From assembly GCF_041505935.1 (NCBI RefSeq), contig NZ_CP140110.1: a stretch of DNA of 64,000 bases; one strand, written 5' to 3'. Position 1 is the stretch's first letter. Each line of letters opens with the position of its first letter. This stretch comes from Fervidobacterium_A thailandense. Its GTDB lineage: Bacteria; Thermotogota; Thermotogae; Thermotogales; Fervidobacteriaceae. Below, piece by piece: positions 35,213 to 43,513 of this stretch. The translations under genes were made by a program, and so were the position numbers. The notes below the pieces were generated by a model that saw only the letters and a list, made by a program, of their open reading frames with translations, searched no databases and was not told the DNA's origin.

Positions 35213-35247
35213 AGGAGGTCAGGTGTAATCTGACCTCCTTATTTTTC
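35213..35247 (+). terminator. Terminator between tRNA-Gln and hisS
   Basis: A perfect 10-bp stem AGGAGGTCAG/CTGACCTCCT (35213-35222 with 35230-35239), 7-nt loop, then TTATTTTT. It ends the tRNA transcript and, read on the other strand with a weaker tail, the hisS gene at 35248. Confidence 0.85.
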
Positions 35248-36507
35248 TCATTCATTTATCATATCCTTCAGTCCGCCCACAACGAAACTCTTTTCGAACT
35301 CCACTTGCTCTCCCGTTTCCATGTTCTTGACAATGACCACGTCACGTTCGAGTTCTTCTTCTCCGATGATTACACAATACTTAGCTCCGAGTCTTGCGGC
35401 ATGTTTTAACTGTGCGCTTATGCTTCGCTCCATAAGGTCCAATCCGGTGGGGATACCAGCTTTTCGAAGTTGTTCGGCGAGTTTAAGTGCTTCGACTTTC
35501 ACATCGTCTCCTCCCATGTAAGTAACGTAGACGAGGTTTCTGCCTATTTCTTCGACTTCCACATTTTCAGCCTTAAGGCTCAATATTAGTCGTTCTATTC
35601 CTGCGGCAAATCCAAGTGCTGGGACTTCTTTGCCACCTATTTCTTTAATCAAGTTGTCGTACCTTCCACCACCGGCGATTGCACTCATCGCACCGAGACG
35701 TTTGTGGTGGACTTCAAAAACAGTTCTATTGTAGTAATCTAATCCACGTACGAGTCTTGGATTTTCAACAAACTGCACACCGCTTTGTTCGAGGAACTTC
35801 TTAAGTTTTTGGTAATGTTCCCTTGCACTTTCACCGAGGAAATCGGTAATCTTCGGAGCGTTTTCAACGTACTTCACATCGACTTTGCAATCGAGCAATC
35901 TGAGTACGTTCCGCTCAAATCGCGCTTTGCAATCGTCGCAAAGGTTGTCCAGGTGTTTGGAGTAATATTCCCTCAACGCTTCGCGGTACCTGGCCCTGTC
36001 TTCGGAGTCTCCCAGGGAGTTTATCTGAATCTCGTAATCAATTAAGCCGATTTCTTTGAGAAACCTGTCAACGAAAAGGATAAGCTCCGCGTCGGCTATC
36101 GGGGAGTAGCTGCCGAATATCTCCGCACCAAACTGATGGAATTGTCTTTGGCGACCAGATTGCGGTTTTTCGTACCTAAACATCGGACCGATGTAAAAGT
36201 ACTTCTGGGGAAAGCCTTGAGTTATCATTCCGTTCTCAACGAATGCGCGAACGACCGGTGCAGTTCCCTCCGGGCGGAGTGTGATGCTTCGGCCTCCTTT
36301 ATCCTCGAACGTGTACATTTCCTTCTGGACGATGTCGGTGTCTTCACCGACGCTTCTGACAAAAAGTTTCGTTTCCTCGAAGATGGGGGTCCTTATCTCC
36401 TCGTAGCCGTATCTGATGGCAACCTCCCGTGCTTTGCTCTCTATCCAGTACCAATACTTCATCTCATTCCCGTAGATATCCTCCGTTCCCTTTATCTTTT
36501 GGTACAC
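35248..36507 (-). CDS. hisS: Histidyl-tRNA synthetase
   Basis: A complete 419-residue class II synthetase. Motif 2 region (FRYEKPQSGRQRQFHQFGAE), the histidine-specific motifs LVRGLDYYNRTVFEV and SAIAGGGRYDNLI, motif 3 (PALGFAAGIERLILSL) and the C-terminal anticodon-binding domain (AEQLRKAGIPTGLDLM) are present. GTG 36507 follows GGAGGTG. The start overlaps the stop of the upstream TPR gene by 16 bp. Confidence 0.97.
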   Translation of the reverse strand: MYQKIKGTEDIYGNEMKYWYWIESKAREVAIRYGYEEIRTPIFEETKLFVRSVGEDTDIVQKEMYTFEDKGGRSITLRPEGTAPVVRAFVENGMITQGFPQKYFYIGPMFRYEKPQSGRQRQFHQFGAEIFGSYSPIADAELILFVDRFLKEIGLIDYEIQINSLGDSEDRARYREALREYYSKHLDNLCDDCKARFERNVLRLLDCKVDVKYVENAPKITDFLGESAREHYQKLKKFLEQSGVQFVENPRLVRGLDYYNRTVFEVHHKRLGAMSAIAGGGRYDNLIKEIGGKEVPALGFAAGIERLILSLKAENVEVEEIGRNLVYVTYMGGDDVKVEALKLAEQLRKAGIPTGLDLMERSISAQLKHAARLGAKYCVIIGEEELERDVVIVKNMETGEQVEFEKSFVVGGLKDMINE

Positions 36508-37259
36508 CTTTTCGACACCTCCGGGATCCTTTTCAAAATTTCATTTTTGGCATCTTCGTCAACAATTTTCCATTCGGGGCGGATCGGAAGCTTCAAAGCG
36601 CTATTGTAAATCTCCAAAGCTTTGCAGAAATCTCCTTTTTTCTCGTAGAGTTTTCCTAAAACCACGTACGTAAATATATGGCCAGGTTCGAGCTCCAAAG
36701 CCCTAAGTAATAGGGTTTCCGCTTTCTTTAAGTCGGGAAATAGTGGTACTTCAAGGTATCTGACTCCCGCTAAGAAGTGGGGTTCCCAGCGATCAGGCCC
36801 GTATTTGAGTGCCTCGGTCAGGTGATGGTCGACCTTTCCGATCAGAGTTATCGCGAGAAGATTATTTTTTTGGATGCGGTGCGAGAGTACTACGACCATG
36901 GCGTAGTGGAACTTCCAAAAATTTGGATAGGCTCTTATACTACTTTCGGCAAGCTCGTAAGCTTTTGCCGAGTATTCGAACCCTTTCCCACCCCAGCTGT
37001 AAAGCTCGGAGTAGGCAATTATGACATCGGCCCTCTCCTCAAGTGTTAATTTGTTCAAATCCAAGCTTCGTAAGAGTTGGTCAAGTTCCTCAGCTTTTCT
37101 GTTTCCAATCAGAAACGTTATTTTGTAAGAAAGCTCACTTACTTGGGTTTGTGCGAAAAATGGGCTTGAAAATGATAAAAACAATAGGAATGTCGCTACA
37201 AGACAATGTAAGGTGTTTTTAAACCTTAAACAACAATTCCCTGATTGCGTAAGCCACAC
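36492..37259 (-). CDS. Exported or membrane-anchored TPR protein
   Basis: About 255 residues with a hydrophobic signal region (LVATFLLFLSFSSPFFAQ, residues about 19-36) after an unusual Cys-rich N terminus, then helical repeats that read as tetratricopeptide units (AYELAESSIRAYPNFWKFHY, AETLLLRALELEPGHIFTYV, ALEIYNSALKLP). TPRs mediate protein contacts; no enzyme motif is seen. The only in-frame start upstream of the signal is GTG 37259, which overlaps the HAD gene by 41 bp; a later TTG is possible but would cut the signal peptide. Confidence 0.7.
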   Translation of the reverse strand: MWLTQSGNCCLRFKNTLHCLVATFLLFLSFSSPFFAQTQVSELSYKITFLIGNRKAEELDQLLRSLDLNKLTLEERADVIIAYSELYSWGGKGFEYSAKAYELAESSIRAYPNFWKFHYAMVVVLSHRIQKNNLLAITLIGKVDHHLTEALKYGPDRWEPHFLAGVRYLEVPLFPDLKKAETLLLRALELEPGHIFTYVVLGKLYEKKGDFCKALEIYNSALKLPIRPEWKIVDEDAKNEILKRIPEVSKRCTKR

Positions 37260-38061
37260 CTGCCTCGTTGTTCGACCTTGTGATATACCGAGCGTAACGC
37301 TTCACCTCGTCGTGTGCATTTTCAACAACGACGGGAAAACCAACAAGTTTGAGCATTCCGATGTCGTTGAAACTATCTCCCAAATACATCGTTTCCTCTG
37401 GTCTCACACCGAAATAGTTCAGCAAGAACTTCAGTGCTTCCTCCTTTGAACAGTTCGGTCCGAAGATCTCGTAGAACGATTCGCCTCCCAAAACATTGTT
37501 CTTCACGACGCTAACTTCCGATTCGAAGCCGTCGATAGCGCCCTTTATGGCCCTCAGTATACGTTCTTCTTCACCTACGATGGCTATCTCGGCAATCTCT
37601 TCACTCGTTTTTAAGTATTCTACCACGTCCGTTACACGGTTCAACCTCCATGCGTTTTGTTCCAAGTACTTTTCGAACGCTCCGTGATAATCCATATCGA
37701 TGTACATATCGTGCTCGTCAAGAAAGGAGGAGTACAGAATGTAAAACAATCCTTCTTTTCTTGCAGATTCTACGAATCTTTTCGCTATTTGGCTTTTGAG
37801 CGGAACTTGGTGGACAATCCTACGACGCAGGGGCTCGTAGATGAAAGCTCCGTTTTGAAATATTACCGGAACGTCGAGTCCAAGTTCTTCGATGTACGGT
37901 TTTGCCGAATGCAAGTTGCGTCCGGTGGCGACGCTTACGTGAACACCACGCTCCATCGCTTCCCGAAGGGCCTTTACGTTCTCCTCAGGAATATGCTTAT
38001 CATCGTCAAGAAGTGTACCATCAAGGTCGGTAACTATCAACTTGATCTTCCAGGGTACCAT
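37219..38061 (-). CDS. HAD-superfamily phosphatase, Cof type
   Basis: A 280-residue type IIB HAD hydrolase. Motif I VTDLDGTLLDDD near residues 9-20 holds the nucleophile Asp, motif II VATGRN, motif III Lys in the EALKFLLNYFG region, and motif IV GDSFNDIGMLK. The large cap and length fit sugar-phosphate phosphatases of the Cof/YidA group; substrate unknown. ATG 38061 is preferred since the longer frame would run into the upstream gene, which ends at 38084. Confidence 0.88.
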   Translation of the reverse strand: MVPWKIKLIVTDLDGTLLDDDKHIPEENVKALREAMERGVHVSVATGRNLHSAKPYIEELGLDVPVIFQNGAFIYEPLRRRIVHQVPLKSQIAKRFVESARKEGLFYILYSSFLDEHDMYIDMDYHGAFEKYLEQNAWRLNRVTDVVEYLKTSEEIAEIAIVGEEERILRAIKGAIDGFESEVSVVKNNVLGGESFYEIFGPNCSKEEALKFLLNYFGVRPEETMYLGDSFNDIGMLKLVGFPVVVENAHDEVKRYARYITRSNNEAGVAYAIRELLFKV

Positions 38062-38083
38062 TTCCACCACTCGCTCCGTTACT

Positions 38084-39163
38084 TTACTTTGCAACAATGA
38101 CTTTACTCAGGTCACCGGCTATGATTTGCACACCTTTTGGTTTACCATCCATCTCCGTGATTTCAACTTTCTTTCCTATGAGCGATGAATCGATCCTGGC
38201 TGAGAAGTTCGAAATTCTGACCTCATCCATCACTATGGAGTTCTCGATTTCGCAGTTTTCGATCAAAACACCGTTACCTATCGACGTGTAGGGGCCTATG
38301 TAGGCGTTCGAGATCGTGCAGTTTTTACCGATGATGACCGGTCCCCTGATGACGCTGTTGACGACCTCGGTGCCTTCACCTATGCTCACTCTACCGTGGA
38401 CCGAGGAAGTAGCTTCGATGACTCCCTCGATCTTGAATTCCTCTATCACCTCATCAAGTATCTTATGATTGGCCTCTATCAGGTCTTCGGGTTTACCGGT
38501 ATCCTTCCACCAACCGTAGATGATGTGTCCCTCCACCGTTCCACGGTGTTGGATGAGCCAATCTATCGCGTCTGTTATCTCGTACTCACCCCTCCAGGAG
38601 GGTTTTATGTTTGCGATACCTTCGAATATATCTTTCCTGAACAAGTAAAGCCCGATTATTGCTAGGTTTGAAGGTGGATCTTTTGGTTTCTCTATCGTCT
38701 TCACGATGCGATTGTTCTCCATTACTGCGATACCAAACCGCGACGGATCACTCACAGGAGAGAGCATGATGAGTGCACTCAACTCTTTCTTTTCTTCAAA
38801 TTCTTTAACAAATGGACGTATGTCGTCCAGGATTAGGTTATCTCCAAGGTACATGAGGAATTCTTCGTCACCCAGGAAGTCCTTGGCCATACTTACAGCG
38901 TGCGCGAGGCCTTTCGGTTCCGGTTGGAGTATGTAGGTGAGATGAACTCCAAATTCACGGCCATCACCGAGCGTTTTCTCGAAATCTTCCTTGTTTTCTG
39001 GGCTAACTATGATTCCGATCTCGGTTATCCCAGCACTTTTAATTTTCTCGATGGTGTAAAGGATAACGGGTTTGTTCGCAACCGGTATGAGGTGTTTGGC
39101 TGTGGTGTAGGTTAATGGTCTGAGTCTTGTACCTTTACCAGCGCATAGCACTATAGCTTTCAT
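38084..39163 (-). CDS. Glucose-1-phosphate thymidylyltransferase, long (left-handed helix) form
   Basis: 359 residues. The nucleotidyl-transfer domain has MKAIVLCAGKGTRLRPLTYT, KHLIPVANKPVILYTIE, YLGDNLI and WWKDTGKPEDLIEAN; the C-terminal third has hexapeptide-type repeats (SVIRGPVIIGKNCTISNAYI) forming a left-handed beta helix. This is the archaeal/Thermotogae long RmlA-like form, making dTDP- or UDP-glucose type precursors. It is monocistronic at its start with a HAD gene 22 bp downstream. It may serve the polysaccharide cluster nearby. Confidence 0.88.
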   Translation of the reverse strand: MKAIVLCAGKGTRLRPLTYTTAKHLIPVANKPVILYTIEKIKSAGITEIGIIVSPENKEDFEKTLGDGREFGVHLTYILQPEPKGLAHAVSMAKDFLGDEEFLMYLGDNLILDDIRPFVKEFEEKKELSALIMLSPVSDPSRFGIAVMENNRIVKTIEKPKDPPSNLAIIGLYLFRKDIFEGIANIKPSWRGEYEITDAIDWLIQHRGTVEGHIIYGWWKDTGKPEDLIEANHKILDEVIEEFKIEGVIEATSSVHGRVSIGEGTEVVNSVIRGPVIIGKNCTISNAYIGPYTSIGNGVLIENCEIENSIVMDEVRISNFSARIDSSLIGKKVEITEMDGKPKGVQIIAGDLSKVIVAK

Positions 39164-39364
39164 GAACGTTCCCTCCCAATCACCTGCGATGAGTTTATTT
39201 TCTATGCAACTACGATTATACCATTTATCTCACTTTTTTAAATGTGGATCCGCAGTTTTTTTAAGCCGATTCTTTCCGAAGTTATGCGTTTTAACTCTCG
39301 ACTGAATCTCCGGAGAGTTGAAATACACATTTTACTCGTTCTCTTAAAGTCTTGCGAACAATTC

Positions 39365-39404
39365 TTGTCAGAAAGGGGCGTTCTTGCTGTCTATATTATT
39401 CGGA
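39365..39404 (+). promoter_or_regulatory. Unusual promoter-like element, copy 1 (before DUF2828 gene)
   Basis: TTGTCAGAAA (39365-39374), then CTTG at 39383-39386 and GTCTATATTAT at 39389-39399, followed by GGAA. The same blocks at the same spacing recur 1.5 kb away before the sigma-like gene. The block TTGTCAGAAA and GTCTATATTAT are 14 nt apart, near the spacing of ECF-type -35 and -10 boxes, while the sigma-A spacing rule is not met. Confidence 0.55.
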
Positions 39405-39441
39405 AATAGTTGAGTTCAAAAGGCGAGTGGAGGTGTTGCGA

Positions 39442-40842
39442 GTGAAGAAAACGTGGGAAGGTGGTAACTGCTACGAATTTTCCCTGGATCATCACCTCGA
39501 GTTCTTCTCAAAAGCCGGTAGCCTGTTCGAAGGGCGCTGGTCATTCTACGGAAACGAGGAGTCCGCACTCTCACTTTTCCAGAAAATGTGGGCGCTGAAT
39601 AGCCTTGAGGATAGATTGTTGTCCATGAAGCTCCTGTTCTGGTTACGCGATTGCCGTGGTGGAGCTGGGAACAGGAGTGGGTTCAGGTCATGTGCCAAGT
39701 GGCTCGCGGTCAACGACGCGCGATGGATGGAGGCGAACCTTGAACTGGTACCAGAGCACGGTCGCTGGGACGACTTGAAGGTCTTCTTCGGGACACCGCT
39801 CGAAGAAGCAGCCGCAAGGCTCTGGGCGCGGGCAATAGCCGACGGTAACGTACTCGCTGCAAAGTGGGCCAAGAGGGAATACAAACCACTGCAAAGGGCA
39901 CTGGGAGTCAACGAAGCGGGATTAAGGAAGTTACTCTCCTCGCTGAGAAAAGAACACATCGTGGAGCACAAGATGTGCCAGAACCTGTGGCATGAGATAG
40001 ATTATAGCAAAGTCCCGTCTGTTGCACTTGGGAGGTACTCACGTGCGTTCATCAGGCATGACGAGGAGAGGTTTAACGAATACTTGAACAGTGTAAAAAG
40101 GGGAGAAGCGAAAATCAACACGCAAGCTCTCTTCCCGCATGACTGCGTGGCTACGGTTATGAACGGCCACGATGAGCTCGGTGATCTGCAGTTTGAGAAT
40201 CTACCAAATTATATGCCCGAAAACTACAAGGTTATCGTCGTTGCCGACACATCCGGAAGCATGTCCATTCCCATCAGTGGTTCGATCCAAGCCGTCCACG
40301 TTTCCATCGGTTTGGCGTTGTATTGCTCGGCCAAGATTCCCGAGGACAACCCGTTCCATAAGAAGTTCATCGCTTTCGAATCCGAAAGCGAGTTCAAAAA
40401 CTGGAACGGTATGAAGTTCAGTGAGGCGGTGAAAAATAAGGAGATCTTCGACGGAGCTTGCGGCGGGACAAGAATCGATAAAGCCCTGAAACTGATACTC
40501 GATACGGCACTTTTCTACAACTTAAAGCAAGAACAATTACCAGAAGTACTGTTGATCGTTTCCGACATGCAGTTCCACATGGGTGTGGAAGGGGATGGCA
40601 CGGAAGTGGAAAAAGTACTGCGAGAGTTCGAAAAGAAAGGATACACCCCTCCAAAAATCGTCTACTGGAACACTGCCGGTTACGCAGGGAGTCCCGCAAC
40701 TGTGAACACGCCGAATACGGTCCTGATCTCCGGCTTCAGTCCGGCCGTGCTGAAGTACGTTTTCAGCACGGATTTCTCCCCGCGGAGTGTCATGCTCGCA
40801 GCCGTCGAAAAATACGATGTGAAACCACCAACGGGATTTTGA
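39442..40842 (+). CDS. DUF2828 protein, Ro60/TROVE-like with C-terminal vWA domain
   Basis: 466 residues. The N-terminal helical part has the family landmarks WLRDCRGGAGNRSGFRSCAKW, PEHGRWDDLKVFF, LAAKWAKREYKPLQRALG, EHKMCQNLWHEIDYSKVPS and AFIRHDEERFNEYL. The C-terminal vWA domain has an intact MIDAS motif VADTSGSMSI and GGTRID. This architecture parallels Ro60/TROVE proteins, ring-shaped RNA-binding proteins that hold Y RNAs; the RNA-binding role here is inference. GTG 39442 follows GGAGGTG by 7 nt. The next gene encodes a sigma-like protein under a matching promoter. Confidence 0.82.
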   Translation: MKKTWEGGNCYEFSLDHHLEFFSKAGSLFEGRWSFYGNEESALSLFQKMWALNSLEDRLLSMKLLFWLRDCRGGAGNRSGFRSCAKWLAVNDARWMEANLELVPEHGRWDDLKVFFGTPLEEAAARLWARAIADGNVLAAKWAKREYKPLQRALGVNEAGLRKLLSSLRKEHIVEHKMCQNLWHEIDYSKVPSVALGRYSRAFIRHDEERFNEYLNSVKRGEAKINTQALFPHDCVATVMNGHDELGDLQFENLPNYMPENYKVIVVADTSGSMSIPISGSIQAVHVSIGLALYCSAKIPEDNPFHKKFIAFESESEFKNWNGMKFSEAVKNKEIFDGACGGTRIDKALKLILDTALFYNLKQEQLPEVLLIVSDMQFHMGVEGDGTEVEKVLREFEKKGYTPPKIVYWNTAGYAGSPATVNTPNTVLISGFSPAVLKYVFSTDFSPRSVMLAAVEKYDVKPPTGF

Positions 40843-40879
40843 GGTGTTAAGGCGGTTTCCGGGAAAATTTCTGAAATTT

Positions 40880-40919
40880 TTGTCAGAAACTTGAGGGCTT
40901 GACGTCTATATTATATGGA
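40880..40919 (+). promoter_or_regulatory. Unusual promoter-like element, copy 2 (before sigma-like gene)
   Basis: TTGTCAGAAA (40880-40889), CTTG at 40898-40901, GTCTATATTAT at 40904-40914 and GGAA after two bases. Twenty-one bases in the two outer blocks are identical to copy 1 and the spacing is the same. An additional inverted repeat TTTCTGA/TCAGAAA (40868-40874 with 40883-40889) covers the first block only in this copy. Confidence 0.55.
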
Positions 40920-40950
40920 ATAGAATAAATTCGATTCGGAAATTTGGGCG

Positions 40951-41070
40951 GTTCCCGAGCCAGCCTTATATTGTCTTGAGTATATTTGTTGAAAGCTTAT
41001 CTTGCTTTAAATTACCTTTGGGAGGGCTGGTTGAATGGGGTTCAAGGGGCTTGCGGGCTGGCTCGGGAAC
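40951..41070 (+). promoter_or_regulatory. 120-nt structured leader spanning the start of the sigma-like gene
   Basis: GTTCCCGAGCCAGCC (40951-40965) is perfectly complementary to 41056-41070 (15 bp), which codes residues 8-12 of the sigma-like protein. The inner CCAGCC (40960-40965) can instead pair with GGCTGG at 41025-41030, next to the Shine-Dalgarno GGGAGGG (41020-41026). The two pairings exclude each other, so a switch between open and closed ribosome-binding site is possible. The loop holds TATATTGTCTTGA (40967-40979). Confidence 0.5.
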
Positions 41071-41727
41071 GGGCAAGTGAGTGCGGAGTTCTACCACGAG
41101 ATTCTGAAATTCGTTGCGGTTTACATTAACTCAAAAAGAGTAGATTCGAGAAAGTACGGTATGAGCAAGCACGAACTGGCGTACGAAGTGACGCACTCTT
41201 TCGTGCTCAAGTTACCCCAGCTACGGATGGAAGTTCTCGAGCGTTCGAAAAATCCCGAGGCTTACTTTACCGCTGCCCTCAGGAATTTTGTACTGGATTA
41301 CCTCTCAAAGAATGAAATGGAATACCTGTCGCTCGATTCGGATGCTGGAGAGAACAGGGACTGGATTGAGGTCACGATTTCCGCTGAAACGTATCAGCAC
41401 TCTTACAACGTGCTCAACGAGGTTGAGCTCGAGGACGCAGAGGATGAAGAAGTTGAGTTAGTACTCGAACAGTTGGTCGAGGAACTTGAAGCATCGAGTC
41501 AAAACGTTAGGCGGAACCTGATGGTCTTCTTTCTAACGGAGTTACGTCAGGACGTGAACACCTCTCAACTGTACGAGTACGGTCTGACACCGGCGAACAT
41601 TTACAAGATTAGACAAAGAGCCAAGGAGTTTCTAAAGTCCTTTGCTCGAGAACACGGATACGATGAACGTGCCGTCGTGAAAGCGACATTCAAGTACCTG
41701 TCAGCGTTCGTGCAAAGTAACGAATAA
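41035..41727 (+). CDS. Putative ECF-like RNA polymerase sigma factor
   Basis: A 230-residue soluble protein. Residues 35-95 resemble sigma region 2 (HSFVLKLPQLRMEVLERS then NPEAYFTAALRNFVLDYLSK), where ECF factors read NP-x-AYL-x-x-ARN-x-x-x-D. An acidic linker (ELEDAEDEEVELVLEQL) follows, and residues 165-215 contain a helix-turn-helix-like segment (TSQLYEYGLTPANIYKIRQR) in the place of region 4. The resemblance is by eye and the protein is divergent. ATG 41035 has GGGAGGG 8 nt upstream. No anti-sigma gene is adjacent. Confidence 0.55.
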   Translation: MGFKGLAGWLGNGQVSAEFYHEILKFVAVYINSKRVDSRKYGMSKHELAYEVTHSFVLKLPQLRMEVLERSKNPEAYFTAALRNFVLDYLSKNEMEYLSLDSDAGENRDWIEVTISAETYQHSYNVLNEVELEDAEDEEVELVLEQLVEELEASSQNVRRNLMVFFLTELRQDVNTSQLYEYGLTPANIYKIRQRAKEFLKSFAREHGYDERAVVKATFKYLSAFVQSNE

Positions 41728-41750
41728 AGTAACGAATGAAAGATTCCCTA

Positions 41751-41815
41751 AGGATGGGTTCAGCAAAGGTATATTGTCTTGATGGTACTTAAACGGGCGA
41801 ACGCCCACCCATCCT
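41751..41815 (+). ncRNA. Candidate structured RNA downstream of the sigma-like gene
   Basis: AGGATGGGT (41751-41759) pairs perfectly with ACCCATCCT (41807-41815). Inside, GGGC-GAAC-GCCC (41795-41806) makes a small stem stacked on it, and AGGTA/TACTT may close a loop carrying TATATTGTCTTGA (41770-41782), the same 13 nt as in the leader loop at 40967-40979. No coding frame covers it. It may be the 3' UTR of the sigma-like gene or a separate small RNA. The remaining 41859-42084 holds only the leader of the next gene. Confidence 0.4.
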
Positions 41816-41822
41816 GTAACTG

Positions 41823-41858
41823 GCCACCTCCCACGGTGAGTGGGAGGTGGCTTTTTTT
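41823..41858 (+). terminator. Very strong terminator of the DUF2828/sigma locus
   Basis: A perfect 12-bp stem (41823-41834 with 41840-41851), 5-nt loop GGTGA, then seven T residues. It follows the structured RNA segment by 7 nt. Confidence 0.93.
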
Positions 41859-42084
41859 ATACGCTCTTTCTAAATCGTAAGTTTTCGCTCAACGGAAAGC
41901 GAAGACGCGGATATTTGAGAACTTTATTGCATGGGTGAATATTTTTTCTTTAATTCCCCGAAAAGGGATGGTAAAGGGTCTTTTTCAGTTTGTGAATAAT
42001 TTGGCAAAAGGTTAGAATGTTCTCGGAAACTGTTGAGATTGTTGCATTTTTGAACGGGTGAGAATGGCGCGGGAGGTAGATGTT

Positions 42085-43455
42085 ATGGACGTAAGTCAAG
42101 TCGTGAGGCTTGTTGAAAAGGAAGGTATCAACTTCATCGACCTTAAGGTTGTTGATCTGTGGGGAAGATGGCGCCACGTCACGTTGGCCAGGACGAACTT
42201 CTCGGAGAAAATCTTCTACGAAGGTGTTGGAGTGGATGCTTCAAACTTGGGGTACGCTGAGGTTTTCAGTAGTGATATGGTTATTATACCCGATCCTGAA
42301 ACCGCGTTCGTGGAAACGTACGGTGAAGACAAAGTACTCTCGATGATTTGCGATGTCTATGAAACGGAAAATATGAAGCCCTGTCCACACGATCCGAGAA
42401 CGATACTTAAGAAGACACTCGAAAGTATCAGGGATATAGCCGACGAAGTGTACCTGGGTCCAGAGTACGAGTTTCACGTATTCGAGGAAGTGCGTTACCA
42501 GGTTACGAGTAACAAGGTGATGTTCGAAATCGATAGTCTGGAAGGCTTTTGGAACGCGGAAGAAACTGGGGAATATTTCGTGGGTCGCAAGAAGGGTTAC
42601 CACAGGATTCCACCGTTCGACACCTTAATGGAAGTCAGGAACGCAATAGTCAAAAAGCTACTCGAATACGGCATTCCCGTTAAGTACCATCACCACGAAG
42701 TCGGTAGTTGCCAGGTTGAAATCGAACTTCCCCTTATCGACGCGCTGAAAGCGGCTGATTACACGATGATGGTCAAACACGTTGCCCGGATGGTGGCAAA
42801 AGAATTCGGGTACATTGTAACCTTTATGCCAAAGCCCATGTTCGACGAGGCTGGTAACGGAATGCATGTTCATCAGTTCCTGAAGAAAAACGGTTATAAC
42901 ATCTTCGATGGAGACAAACTTTACAACCTCTCTCAGGAAGCGTTGTACTACATCGGCGGTATTTTGAAAAATGCCCCGGCCCTGATGGCCTTCACGAATC
43001 CGTCGACGAATTCCTACAGAAGACTCGTTCCAGGATTCGAAGCTCCCACCAACGCGGTTTTTGCGCTGGCAAACAGAACATCGGCTATCAGAATCCCAGC
43101 GTACGTGAAGGATCCAGAAAAGCGTAGGATAGAGTTCAGAACGATAGATGCAACGTGTAATCCTTACCTCGGATTTGCGGCGATGATACTGGCTGGAGTT
43201 GATGGGATAAGGAGAAAGATAGATCCTGTCGCGGAAGGTTTTGGACCTTTCGAGGGTGATATGTACGAGAAGGAACTCAAACCGCTCCCAAAGAGTCTTG
43301 AGGAGAGTTGCCGAGCACTCCTGGAAAACCACGGCTTCCTGACCACGTTCCCGAAGGAACTTATCGAACACTGGGTAAAAGTAAAGCTAAAAGAGGAACG
43401 GCTTGTGAATTCCATACCGCATCCGAAGGAATACGATTTGTACTTCGACGCGTAA
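42085..43455 (+). CDS. Glutamine synthetase-like protein, divergent type I
   Basis: 456 residues, with GS landmarks: VGVDASNLGYAEVFSSDM in place of the usual FDGSS loop, YLGPEYEFHVFEE (metal Glu), HHHEVGSCQVEIEL, FMPKPMFDEAGNGMHVHQF, NSYRRLVPGFEAPTNAVFA and RRIEFRTIDATCNPYL. The adenylylation tyrosine motif of GSI-beta is not present. It is clearly distinct from the second GS at 51630-52949 and could be a true glutamine synthetase or a gamma-glutamylamide-type ligase. ATG 42085 has GGGAGGT 8 nt upstream. Confidence 0.85.
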   Translation: MDVSQVVRLVEKEGINFIDLKVVDLWGRWRHVTLARTNFSEKIFYEGVGVDASNLGYAEVFSSDMVIIPDPETAFVETYGEDKVLSMICDVYETENMKPCPHDPRTILKKTLESIRDIADEVYLGPEYEFHVFEEVRYQVTSNKVMFEIDSLEGFWNAEETGEYFVGRKKGYHRIPPFDTLMEVRNAIVKKLLEYGIPVKYHHHEVGSCQVEIELPLIDALKAADYTMMVKHVARMVAKEFGYIVTFMPKPMFDEAGNGMHVHQFLKKNGYNIFDGDKLYNLSQEALYYIGGILKNAPALMAFTNPSTNSYRRLVPGFEAPTNAVFALANRTSAIRIPAYVKDPEKRRIEFRTIDATCNPYLGFAAMILAGVDGIRRKIDPVAEGFGPFEGDMYEKELKPLPKSLEESCRALLENHGFLTTFPKELIEHWVKVKLKEERLVNSIPHPKEYDLYFDA

Positions 43456-43487
43456 TTTGTGAAATACGAGTGGAACGTGTTGTTAAA

Positions 43488-43513
43488 AGCCGGTGCTCAG
43501 CACCGGCTATTTT
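43488..43513 (+). terminator. Terminator after the divergent glutamine synthetase
   Basis: AGCCGGTGC (43488-43496) pairs with GCACCGGCT (43500-43508) around TCA, followed by ATTTTC. It separates the gene from nadE. Confidence 0.75.

Noticed and set aside
35061..35255. Small minus-strand frame with the sequence RGGFEPPLADPESAVLPLDD
   Set aside because: It is the antisense shadow of the tRNA-Gln gene, a well-known false protein call.
41751..41815. Naming the structured segment a Y RNA
   Set aside because: The tRNA-like module and the conserved Ro-binding bulge of known bacterial Y RNAs are not evident, so only a structured RNA is claimed.
42658..43371. Minus-strand frame of 237 codons inside the divergent glutamine synthetase
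   Set aside because: It is antisense to strongly conserved GS motifs and has no start signals.
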